Assembly: GCA_016711505.1 (NCBI GenBank)
Contig: JADJSV010000009.1
Span: 130,908 to 194,907 of the forward strand
Length of the DNA: 64,000 nucleotides
Origin: Bacteroidota bacterium
GTDB lineage: Bacteria > Bacteroidota > Bacteroidia > AKYH767-A > 2013-40CM-41-45
Direction of reading: 5' to 3'
The position numbers and the translations under genes are program-made. This document shows, in pieces, positions 30,791 through 41,256 of this stretch (position 1 is its first letter; each line of letters starts with the position of its first letter). The notes below the pieces were generated by a model. It did no database searches. It saw only the letters and a program-made list of their open reading frames with translations, and had not been told where the DNA came from.

Positions 30791-30844
30791 AGTGTGGTTT
30801 TTTGTGTGTTATTGTTTAAGAGTGATCATAAAATGCAATTTATT

Positions 30845-30897
30845 AATTAAATTAATAATATTAATAAATTATAATAATTAATATTATTAATTTAATT
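30845..30897. repeat. Perfect 20-bp all-AT inverted repeat in the leader of the cysteine peptidase gene
   Basis: Arms 30845-30864 and 30878-30897 are perfectly complementary (core TTAAATTAATAATATTAA) with a 13-base all-AT spacer. It lies between large-paralogue copy A and the peptidase start. A TAGATTTG element (TAnnTTTG type, minus strand, 30899-30906) abuts it, so the repeat would span the transcription start. It could be an operator, a cruciform, or a processing structure. Confidence 0.6.
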
Positions 30898-30944
30898 CCA
30901 AATCTATTAAAATACCTGTTTAATGTTGTTAAAAACCAAATAAA

Positions 30945-33549
30945 TCACTTTCTTGGAAGAGCATCTACATATAGAAGATTTCCTTTAGCAGCCTTTCGAC
31001 CGCTTTCTATATTAGAATTATCATTCAACAACCAGTTTATTTCGTATTCGTAAGCCGGACTATTCTTGAGTTGTGCAAAGTCAATTTCAGTAGCAAGCAT
31101 ATCTTTGGAAGGTACCAAAGTAACTTGTTTCACCTGCTCCTGCCCTCCAAGACTATAAAAAATTCTGACATCAATCACTCTGACATCCTGTTCAGCAAGT
31201 CGTGCAGAATCCGCTTCAATTTTAACTGATCTGCGAATTAAAGGCGGAGTAAGCGTAATTGCTGCTTGAGTAGTAGGTGTCCATGCACTATCTATTGTAC
31301 CCCCACCAAAAAAAGCTCCATTGAATCTTATATTCATAATCAAGCCATTTTTACGGTCTGCATCACCCGGCATCCAGCCGTACATAACACGGAAATTATT
31401 TCCCATTGTATTAAAGTTCACTCTGTCAACTCTTATATCGTCAGTAGTAATATCTCCTTTGGGATGTTTCTTCCGGATTGCAAGTGTTACATAATTAATA
31501 TACTGCTCGAAATCTTTAGTATCGCCATCCACAAAAGTTGTGATTTCACGCTGAACATATAATGGGTCCCATAAATTAATTTCACGGAAACATTCAGCAC
31601 AGTCTATCTTACCAATATTTCCGGAAAAAACTTCCGGAAGAGAGGTTGTAAAATAATGTTTTGCACTTGCAGTATATTTACCTTGGTGCTTAATACTTTT
31701 TGTCTGGTAGACCGCAGAAACTTTTATTGATTTTAATAAATTTAGTCCCAACCCTACGGGAGTCATACTGAGTTGCCGCTGTTGTAGCTGCTCTAATACA
31801 GCTGATGTTACAGCTCCGGCAGTTTCTCCGGCAACTTGTGCAGTAGAATTGCCTGATGAATTGGAATTCTGCGAGCTGTTACGTGGCTGCGTTTGAGTTG
31901 CTCCGGAAGAAGACGAGGAAGCAGTTTGTGTCGTTCCCGACTGAGCAGAATTTTGTGAAGTCGAACTTTGAGAATTTGATGACGCTGGCTGCAGAACAGG
32001 TGGCGGATTTTGCGGATCAGGTTTTTCAGGTGAAGTTTGCGTACCAGGTGATGTAGATGATGGAGATACGGAACGCGGATTTAGAGGATCCGGTTTACCT
32101 GCTGACTCTTGTGTATTTGATGATGACGATGTCGCAGAAGGAGTAGTATTTTGCGGATCGGGTTTATCTGAGGAAGATGTAGAAGCAGGAGCAGAAGAGT
32201 CTGGCCAAGGGTCTTGTGGACGATCTCTTTCTTTTGTAATCGTCGTAGAACTTTTTGAAGGATCTGAAGCTAATTTTGAAATGGGGGAATTTGCAGTTCC
32301 CTGCTGAGCGCTATTTCCCTCTTTAGCAGGTAACGAATTTGATGTAGTTGATGTACTATTTTTTTCAGAAACATTTTCCTTTTTAACAGGCTGAGAAGAA
32401 GAGGGCGGTAATGCCACCTCCTGAAGGCTTAGGGATATCCTTTGGTTTTGAAACAGAAGCGGGTTGATTCCCGCCTGAATTCTGCGCACCACTATTGCGT
32501 TCTTCTCGAGCAGGAGTAGACGCTCTTGATGGTTCAGGTTTATCTGATAAACTCTTAGAAGCATAGTCAAAAAGTGCATTGCTATTCTTATTCACATCAT
32601 CCAGCATACTTTTTCCACCTGCATAAGACGGCTTTGAGAGTGCATCCCATTTTGCTCCTTGCTCACTACCAAAGGATGTAAAGCACATATCAATTAATTT
32701 GTTTTCAATTGTAGACATAACCTTTTCCATTGCCTGATCCTCGCCGATCATCGTCACTCTGATTGCTCCCGATTCTTTCAATTCTTGAGTTGTCTTATTG
32801 ATCTCAGCAGAAAATATTGGCATTCCAAAAGCACCTTGAAATGTTTCGTGATTATATATCTTTGAAAAATCCATTTCAATTGAGAATTCAACCGGACTTT
32901 GATAACCGGCAATTATCATGTCCAGAGTAATTGAAACAGGCGGAGTTGGCATCTTCATCATCTCCCATAAAATTTTTGCATTCTTTTTATCAAGGATCAT
33001 TGAAACAGCAATATTGTCGCCTTCAAGTATTGGAGCTTTTCCTACACCTAAGACATTTACTTTCTGCTGTTCTTCAGGCATGAAAGAAACCAGACTTACC
33101 GTACCACTGCGATAAATTACCGGTCCCATAATTTTTGCTTCCGGATTTAAACGCTTTGCAACACTTTCCGCCTTTCGTTTTTCAGCATCACTTACATGAA
33201 GGCCAACCAGAAAGTGAACTATACCTCCACCATCAGCTTGAATTTCTGATTTGTTCTGATTCGTTTCACTGAGTTTGTTTTCTACAAATCGAAGAAATGA
33301 AAACCTTGGTTTACCTTCAGGATCTAAAGCAATACTTATTTTGTTTGGCAGATAATAGTATTCATTTGACTCTCCTTTAATAGAAAAAGAACGGAATAAT
33401 TTCAGATCACCTGCATCTACAGGTTTATCAAGTAAGATTCTTTGGGAAAACTCTTTTCCTTTATCTTGTGCGCTTCCTCTCTCCAAATCAATAATCAATA
33501 ATAAAAGCAGAAGTGTAAACGCGAATAGACGTATTGTATATTTTTTCAT
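30945..33549 (-). CDS. Large secreted two-module protein, family copy A, with Ser/Pro-rich linker; frameshifted
   Basis: From 33549: a signal peptide (FAFTLLLLLLIIDLERGSAQ), then module 1 with EYYYLPNKISIALDPEG, FSFLRFVENK, GPVIYRSGTVSLVSF, GVGKAPILEGDNIAV and SLTLDM-like strands (VSITLDMIIAGYQ). The frame changes near 32400. A linker of about 200 residues rich in Ser/Thr/Pro/Gln follows, with repeats such as GKPDPLNPRS and EKPDPQNPPP. Module 2 has INLWDPLYVQREI, TTFVDGD, YINYVTLAIRKKH, FGGGTIDSAW and AITLTPPLIRRSVKIEAD, and ends in a YEYEINWLL strand. About 868 residues. I do not recognise a named family. Its paralogues are at 33557, 36388 and 38204. Confidence 0.7.
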
Positions 33550-33556
33550 CTTACTT

Positions 33557-35555
33557 TTATTTTTTCATTACATCCTTTACAACACCAAATAATTCCTGAA
33601 ACCCATCTAATACTTTATCAGAAGTAACTGTTCCATCAGGAGAAGGAGAAATAATTGTTTTAGCCGCTTCCTTTGCTTTTTGAAATGCACTGGATGACTT
33701 ATCTCTAAATTGTTCCGGAATTGTGGCATAAACATAATCATCATTAATTTTTGCATCCCAATCTGTGGCAAGTTTTCCTTCTTCTTTATGATTGTAAATG
33801 ATTCTATAAGCATATCCAGAAGTATTTCTATCCATGAAAATCATTTGAGTTGCTTCTGGTTCTCCTTTTGCTATGGAAATTGGCAAATTAGCTTCGAGTT
33901 CCTTCCCAAATTTCATATATCGTACTTGAAGTGTTGCTCTGACTAAATTTGCTCACTTCATCTCAGTAGGATCCGCTTCAAACGTTATTGTACGAGGCAT
34001 AATTGGGGGAATCAAAGTTACTGCTTCCATTTTTCCCTTTTGCCAAGCAGGGTTTTCGGGAAATACATTCCCACCTCTTAAACTCCACTGCGATGCATAT
34101 TCATACATTTCGGGATTTTTATCTTCACCTCCAGCATAAGTCATAGCTGCCGTTATTCCTTTTTCAGCAATAAATTTCTGATCAAATGTTACTCTACTTA
34201 TAAATGGATTACCGGAAGATCTTTTCTTTCTTACATTTACTGTAACGAAATTTACTTCTTTTTCAAACATCTCCTTAGCTTCCAAATCTAAAACAAATCG
34301 AATATCCATGTGCTTATAAAAAGGATCATTTAGATTGACAGACGATACGCATGTTTTATTGTTTTTTAATCCATTATACCAAGCACCTAGATTTCCCGAG
34401 ACAGCTCCTTCCCAAACAATTGGAAAATCTTCACTAAAAGTTATTACACTAGTTTTGTGAACATATTCTGCTTTTATTTTTGTAAGATTTACCGAATATG
34501 TGCGATCCACTCTTCTATCATCTTCATCTGAATTTTCAATTCCGGTATTCATTTTTGGCATACCGGAGGTATCCGGATCTTTATTTTCCTCAGCCTTCGT
34601 ATCATCTTCAGGTAAACTGAATTTTTCAGCAAAATATTGAAAAATAATTCTTTAATTTTACTATTGTTGCCATCATCATACATACATTCCATACGAAACA
34701 CGATAGCACCACTTGAGATTAGTGCACTGTAAGCTTGTTGCATTTGACTATAGGAAAGGGTTTCATTTGTGGTTTTATCATCTTTGTCATCATTATTATA
34801 ATAAGTTTGCTTCCCGTTAATATTTAAGCTGTTAAAAGCAGAAGCAAATTTCGTATAATCCAATACTATACTACCCTTACAACCTGTAACCATTGTTTGA
34901 TATTTATAATAAAAGTCTATAGATAAATCGGAAGCTCCGCTTGCTTTTTCAAATGTTGCTGCCATTAGTTGAGCGCCATACTTTTGTAAATTGGCAGCTA
35001 TAGCAAATTTGCCACTTTCTATTAATGGTGCTCGTCCGGAACTTAAACTTGTTTTAGTCAGTTTCTTATCACTCATTACAGCAGAAGTAATCCGGTATGA
35101 ATCTGCGACAGGAAATAATTCAAGAGGTCCGAGTACTTTAGCCCCAGGAATTTTAGCAGTTAGTTTTTGCTCGAGTTCCAACCGTTCGGCCTCAGTCAAA
35201 CCCCATTCACAATTCAAATGTAACAATGCACCGCTTACGCCACCTTGATCTTCTCTCTCTTCAGTTACATATTTTAAAAACAAAAATACCGGGTTTCCGG
35301 ATTCCGGATTTGTAGAAAGTTTGAGATGTGGTGGCAAGTAATAATAATCTTTGCTCGCGGGTCTATCCGCTAGACTTGTAGCAGCAGACTGCATTGAATT
35401 GTACCTGCCAAATAATGTCACAGTAGTTCCATTAGTCAAATGAACTGTGATTCTGTTTCTGTTTTCTACAGGTTGTCCCTTTGAACTACTAATAAAAAAG
35501 TTGAAAAAGTAAGGATTAGAAGTAATTTTCGAATAAAATGATTGTTATTCTTCAT
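33557..35555 (-). CDS. Large secreted two-module protein, family copy B, frameshifts and one in-frame stop
   Basis: The start at 35555 (MKNNNHFIRKLLLILTF) forms an ATGA overlap with the stop of the upstream permuted NlpC/P60-like gene. Breaks occur near 35515 and 34610. Module 1 has DYYYLPPHLKLSTNPESG, FLFLKYVTEE, GPLELFPVADSYRI and SSGRAPLIESGKFAI. A short acidic linker (PEDDTKAEENKDPD) follows. Module 2 has VNLNDPFYKHMDI, NFVTVNVRKKR and AVTLIPPIMPRTITFEAD. A TGA at 33953 is in frame with the continuing coding sequence (ANLVRATLQVRYMKFG...) that aligns with copy A, so it is either a nonsense mutation or a base error. About 666 residues. Confidence 0.68.
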
Positions 35556-36281
35556 AGAATTTGATTTTTGTGTGGATTTAATATTTTAAATTTAACTAAG
35601 TATCTGTGTAATATTCGCTCAGTTAAAAATTTACCATTCTCAGGGACTTTGGGAAATTTTAAAATTCGTGAATTTTCTTGTTGTCTTACAATTACGCTAT
35701 ACAATTCATTTGGTGTTGTAAATTTTATGAACAGTAATTTTTCAAACGCATTTACCTTTTTATTTAATATCCTTTCAAAACTATTTCTGACAAAATCAGA
35801 GCAATTGTTTTTTATTCCATGAAATTGAGGAACTGCAGAAACTAAGCTATCTAGGTACTTTAAAATCGCCATATCGTCCTCGTAAGTTGTTTTCATGGAA
35901 ACAATAGCATCGCATGGCCGTCCTTTTTTATGAGGAATTCCGTAGAAAGCAATATCATTTAAAGTAAGTTCTTTGTTTCGGAATGAATTTATTTTAAACA
36001 CTTCTCCATCTATATAATGAGTGATCTTATAAAGATCAAAATGGTCTACTTTAGGCCAGAAATCATAATAAACAATACCTTCACTTTGAACAGTATCCAA
36101 AGCTGAAGTAACTTTTTCATCAATTATTGTATCCCGAATAATAAAATCATATTTGTCAATTGCTATACCTAGAATGTCCGGTATGACCACTATAAGTAAA
36201 GTAGGTAATCAAATAGACATTACCAAAGCTCAAATTATTTCCAAGTATAAAACTTAAACTAAATAATAGAATTAGTTTCAT
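35552..36281 (-). CDS. Exported permuted NlpC/P60 (YiiX/LRAT-like) hydrolase candidate, frameshifted
   Basis: From 36281: a signal peptide (MKLILLFSLSFILGNNLSFG), then VYLITYFTYSGHTGHS. The frame shifts near 36175 and continues GIAIDKYDFIIRD. Later come GIPHKKGRPCDAI and the core FHGIKNNCSDFVRNSFERIL. An early His in a GHSGIAID strand followed much later by a Cys in NCSDFV is the order found in circularly permuted papain-fold NlpC/P60 enzymes (YiiX, LRAT, DUF4105-like). These cleave or form amide bonds in peptidoglycan or lipid substrates. The stop overlaps the start of copy B by ATGA, so the two are translationally coupled. Confidence 0.6.
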
Positions 36282-36387
36282 TATATAATTGTTTTTGAAT
36301 TCCGAAATTCACAAAATAAAAAAATAATATCCCCAATATTCTTGATTTTAATTAATCGGGATATTATCAACAAATAAAATTCCACTG

Positions 36388-38093
36388 CTACCCCTTATTC
36401 ATAATTTCCCTTTCATTTCCATCCTCCAGTATCCATGTTATTTTATAGTTGTAATCAAAATTATTTTTTGGAAGGGTTAATTCAAATTGATTTCCTTCAA
36501 ATCCCTTACCAATTCTAATTGTTTGCTGGGTCTTAACTATTTCGTTCATAAATATATAATTAATCTGAACACTAACCGCTCTGACCTTATTTTTTTTCAA
36601 TCGTTCGATATCTCCATCCAACTGCACAACACGCCTTTCATAAGGAGGATGTAAATTGATTACTGCAGAATTTTGGGTTATCCAATCGGTTTCATATACC
36701 CTCCCCCTTTAAACGCATAAACCGCTTTATAATCGTATTGGAGCCATTTTTCGCGATCTTTATCTCCTGCGTTTCCTTAAACAATTTCTATTCTTTCTTT
36801 TTCATTGCTAATTTTTTTTGTTAAGTTCAATTCTTGAATTGTAGGAATTGATTGTTCATGGTTTTTTTTCAATATTACGGTAACATTATCTATTATCTTA
36901 TCAAACTCTGGCATTACATCACCGTCAATATTTATAAGTATTTCACGCTGCTGAAAAGTGGGATCATCCATATTGATATCCCGAAAAAACCTAATATCAT
37001 CTCCATATTTCTTAAATAAATCTCCCATATTAAATACCATAGTATGGTAACGTTCAATTGAAAGACGGCTGTTAAAGTTAAGAACAGTGTTTCCTGAATA
37101 TTTAAATTCTTTAAGTTGGTACAATTTATTTGAATTTATACTTAATGCCTTTGTTAAACTTCCTATTCCAAGCAAATCTATTTGTGAATTAACCTTTTCG
37201 TTAGCTTCCAATTGCTCCTGCTTAGGCAGCTTTTCGGGATCAATGGGTGCAAACAACATCTCCGTAAGTTTACGGTATGCGTGATCTACGATTGTTTCCA
37301 TACGTTCATCACTTCCTGAAGAAACCAACTCAACTGCCTGGTTTTCTCAATTCATTTATAGGTTTTTGACACATCATTACTCACGAAAAGAATATTCGTT
37401 TTCTGATTGATCGTTTCTGATGAATAAACATCGTTTCCAATTCACTTTCAATTTAGCATCATAAGCATCAGATAAACCTTCAAATGTCATTTCGAAAATT
37501 ACAGAAACATCCGGAGTATTCATTTTAAAACTTTCTAGTAATAACTTAGACCTGCTTGGATCCATTTCAAATGAGAGAGCAATTCTTCCACCTTCGAGAA
37601 CTGGTGCTTCACCTGTAGATATAACAGATCTTACTAACGCTCCTTTTTTTTCGGAACTTAAGATTGATGATATTAAAGTAAATCTGCCTTCTTTAAAAAT
37701 GACCGGTCCTAGAATACTAACATTATGAATTCGTGTAATTTGCCTGAGCTCTTCCTGAGCAACATCAATTTTATCTTGTGGAGTATCATAAGTAATCACA
37801 AAATGCAAGACAGCTCCACCTTCGGCTTCTGTTATCGATTTCCCGGAATCTTTAATAGAAAGAACATTCTTTACATATCGCACAAAGGAAAATTGAGGCC
37901 GTTTTTCGAATCAAGAGCAAGATGCGGTTACTTGGAAGGAATAGATACTTTGCGGAATCCGAAATAAGAGGAAAGCACCACAAACCATTTACATATATGC
38001 CTCTATCAATCAGTATTCCCTGCCCGCTCGAACGGATAGATAAAAGTAAAAGGGTAGAATTAAATAAAAATATCTAATAATCACTTTACGCAT
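36388..38093 (-). CDS. Large secreted two-module protein, family copy C, several frameshifts
   Basis: The signal sequence from 38093 (MRKVIIRYFYLILPFYFYL) runs by shifted frames into GILIDRGIYVNGLW and YLFLPSNRI. The middle frame (37377-37883) has FVRYVKNVLS, GPVIFKEGRFTLISS, STGEAPVLEGGRIAL and VSVIFEMTFEGL. The next frame (36777-37328) has the start of module 2: INMDDPTFQQREILINIDGD and DNVTVILKKNHE. Then FKGGG...DWITQNSAVINLHPPYERRV (about 36640-36720) leads to a final frame ending DYNYKITWILEDGN at 36388. At least four breaks. Joined length is about 568 residues with only a very short linker. Confidence 0.65.
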
Positions 38094-38203
38094 ATCCAGT
38101 ATAATTAGTAAGGTTAATGGGCTAATATTTTAAATCCTTCAATTCAAATATTAGTGGAAACTACTTGTGTCAATAATTAACTTACATGAGCAGCAATTGT
38201 ACA

Positions 38204-40095
38204 TCACTTTCCAGGAGGTACAATATTAATGTATCCGGAATCAAATACTTTTAATGCATCTTTAACTTCACCTTCATTTGAATGCCATGTGGTTTGAAAC
38301 ACAACCTCTTTCTGCGGATCGTGATACAATGATGTTTTCAAAGTCGACTCTGTATCAGTTGCTCCTCAATAAAGCTTTTTCTAACCACCGTTTTTTTTTC
38401 CTGCAAGGGTTGTAGCAAAAACTACGCTTGCTGTGACATAATTTTTTCCAGAAAAGCGATCTATCCCATCAATTTCAAATATCATTTTTTTGAAGGGCAA
38501 TACCAAAGACACAGCTGGAGTGTTGGATTTAGCCCATACATTTTCATCTGTTGGGAAATAAACTGTTTTTGTGTCACCTTTTAAACTCCATGCTATCTGA
38601 TATTCATAATCTAGCCAATCTGAAGTTTCAATTCCCAGTCGAGGATAAACAATTGTTTTATAGATTATCCCATCTTTGATATCCTTAGAATTAAAAAACA
38701 ACTGATGAGTCTCATCGGCCTGATTGTTTGAATATCTTTTTCTAAAATTAACAGTAACAAAATTAATAAGGTCATCAAAAGCATCAACAAACTCACCGTC
38801 AATCTGAAAGTTCACTTCTCTTTTCAAAAATGCCGGATCATTCATATCTACTATTCTGAAATATTTATTATCGACTCCAGTAGTTTGATATATCCCCGAT
38901 ATTTCCAGATGTATGAACTGGTACTTTTATAGTCGTTGTTTTACTTAAGTTCAAATAAAAACTTTGCTGGCGAACATCTTTTATATCTTTCAATATATAT
39001 TGGTTATCTGTCACGTATTGTGGATTGTTGTATTTGTCTTTTTTAGGGAATAGAAATCCGGTTGCAATAGAAAATATACCACCTGTTGCAATATCAAGAG
39101 CACCTGTTGTTATTGCTTCTGTCATTTCACCGACAGCTTGTCCTGCTACAGTTTTCTCATCTTTTTTTTGTTTCCCGGGAATATCAACACCATCCATTGC
39201 ATCAACTTTTTTAGGAACTTGCGCCCAACCCGTTTTATTATCAAACATCAGTTCAGTAAGTTTACTTGTTACGATATCCAGGATTGCATCTAACTGTTTT
39301 AGAGCCGCCTACTGTTGAGGAACGGTCAAATACTTCAACTTTCATAGCACCATTTTGATAAAGTGAATCCATTGACTGTCTGATTTGTTCTCTTGTATAC
39401 TCTTTTTGGTTATTTTGAAATTTACTAAGGTGCTGATAAACTGTTTTCATATCTGCAGTAACTGTTGCATTATACGCCTGAACTGCCGCTTCATAATACC
39501 CATGAACGGTTACAGAGACATCAGAGGTAGGGCCTGTCAAAGAATTCCAAAGCAAAGTTGCTCCTTCCTGATTAAGCAATGCTGCTACAGCAGCTTTTGA
39601 ACCAGCAGTTAAGGGTGCATATCCGGATGAAACCAGTGACCTTGTAAAAACATCCTTTCCATCTTTATTGCTCAAGATAGCTGAAACGATTTCGAAGGTT
39701 GGCTGAAAACTTTCTCCTTCGGGTGTCTGAGGCTGCATCATAGGAACAGGCCCTGCTATTTTTGCTCCTGAAACTTTCTTACGCAACTCCTTTTCAAGTA
39801 ACTCAACTTCTGCTATCGGTAGAGTAAATTGAATAAGTGCATGAAATAAACCTCCACTTGTTTCTCGGTTCAAGCCCACATACTTCAGACATAAAAATTC
39901 CAATGTACTATCCGGCTTCATGCTAAGACGAGGATATGTAGGAACATAAAAATATTGTTTCGGGTCATCGCGATCCTGAAGCAATTGAACCCCTCTCACT
40001 ATAATAGCGCCCTTTTCATAATTAACAATCGCATCCGCTTTGTTGCTTAAAAGCAAACTTATAATAATAATAATTTGAAAATAAAAACTTTTCAT
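38204..40095 (-). CDS. Large secreted two-module protein, family copy D, frameshifted
   Basis: The signal peptide (MKSFYFQIIIIISLLLSNKADA) leads to module 1: QYFYVPTYPRLSMKPDS, LCLKYVGLNRE, GAKIAGPVPMMQ, SSGYAPLTAGSKAAV, VSVTVHGYYEAAV and MKTVYQHLSKF. After a break near 39300 comes a Gly/Ala-rich linker (GEMTEAITTGALDIATGG). Module 2 includes VDMNDPAFLKREVNFQIDGE, NFVTVNFRKRY and AVSLVLPFKKMIFEIDG. Further breaks near 38870 and 38385 lead to the tail VVFQTTWHSNEGEVKDAL...YINIVPPGK and the TGA at 38204. About 630 residues when joined. Confidence 0.68.
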
Positions 40096-40111
40096 TTTAT
40101 GCCTAGTTAAA

Positions 40112-41256
40112 TTATTTTAATTCCGTCGTAATGTCAATTAATTTATTCCAATCTTTTTCCTCTAACCACTTACCATATTTAGGTGCAGCATCATTATTAA
40201 TTTCAATAATACGGTATTTATATGGTTTGTTCAATTTTATTGCATATTTAAATTTTAAGTTTCTTGAATAAATGTCCGGTGACGACGCAAAAAATGTAAC
40301 GTTTTGCCTCACTTCATTACCATCCATTCCTGTTGCGCAGATTTCCAATCTTTTTGCATACAGATCCTTTCTAATTTCATTATTAAAATCGTAACAACGA
40401 ATATCCATTACTGCATACCCAGGAGGAATCCAACTTTCATTAATGTCTATTTTCTTTATTTTTCCGGAATGTTTTTTGATATCTATCGTTACCGGAAAAG
40501 CATCAGCTTTAATCAATATCATTTTTGAGATGGAATCCATTTTTTCTTCCTTAAGCATTTGGTCCATTTGCTCCCTAATTTGCTTGCTTTCTATTCCAAC
40601 TACTGAAATCTGAGGTTTCAAAATATTTTGGACACCAGTTGCATAAAACGCATATCCAATACTCATAAGAACCTGACCTTTTGAAAGTGCATTCCAGAAA
40701 AGTTGTGAGGAATAATTATCTAAGTTCAAATTAAAAGTACGTTCAGACCAGTATTCAGAAGTTTCGCTTTCTGTATCCTCTTTTTCATCAAACGTTCCAT
40801 CAAGAATCGCTGGAGTCACCGGTCTATGTTCCGTTTCTTCTGCGAGAGCATACACAAGTGTTGCTTGATTTTTTCTGATTGGGATTGGGATTAGTTCTAT
40901 CTTGCTTCCATATTTCACACTTAACAATTGATTTACTTTTCTCTTGATTCAGATGGTGGATTATTCATTTTCACTGTAAACTCAAGTAAACTTTTATATT
41001 TGAAAACTCCTTGATCCCCCATAACTGCTGTACCGGAATATCTTAATTGCAAAAATTGGAATAGCGGATCTCCGAAGTTATCTGTAGCCATGATAAGTGT
41101 ACCCGGTGAATAATAGAAGACATTTTTCTTTATCTGATCAGGATAAACCTGTAATCCATTTATCATTTCTCCATCCGAAATAATAGGTTGCGCAAATAAT
41201 TTACAAGAAAAAATATAAAGAAAAATATATATCAAAAAAAACAATGTAGATCTCAT
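40112..41256 (-). CDS. Secreted protein, divergent relative of the two-module family (copy E), one frameshift
   Basis: The N-terminal frame (40933-41256) has a signal peptide (FFLIYIFLYIFSCKLFAQ) and VFYYSPGTLIMATDNFGDPL and FQFLQLRYSG, matching the family start. A break near 40930 leads to the second frame (40112-40927): RTFNLNLDNYSSQLFWNAL, FYATGV, a Lys-rich helix (QIREQMDQMLKEEK), ESWIPPGYAVMDIRCYDF and the end-strand YKYRIIEINND. It lacks the DPxFxxRE segment of copies A-D. About 381 residues. Its start directly abuts the stop of copy F (41257), indicating one transcript. Confidence 0.6.

Noticed and set aside
31850..32420. CRISPR-like or tandem-repeat array
   Set aside because: It is the coding DNA of a Ser/Pro-rich linker; the units are imperfect and have no spacers. 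No CRISPR array was seen in the window.
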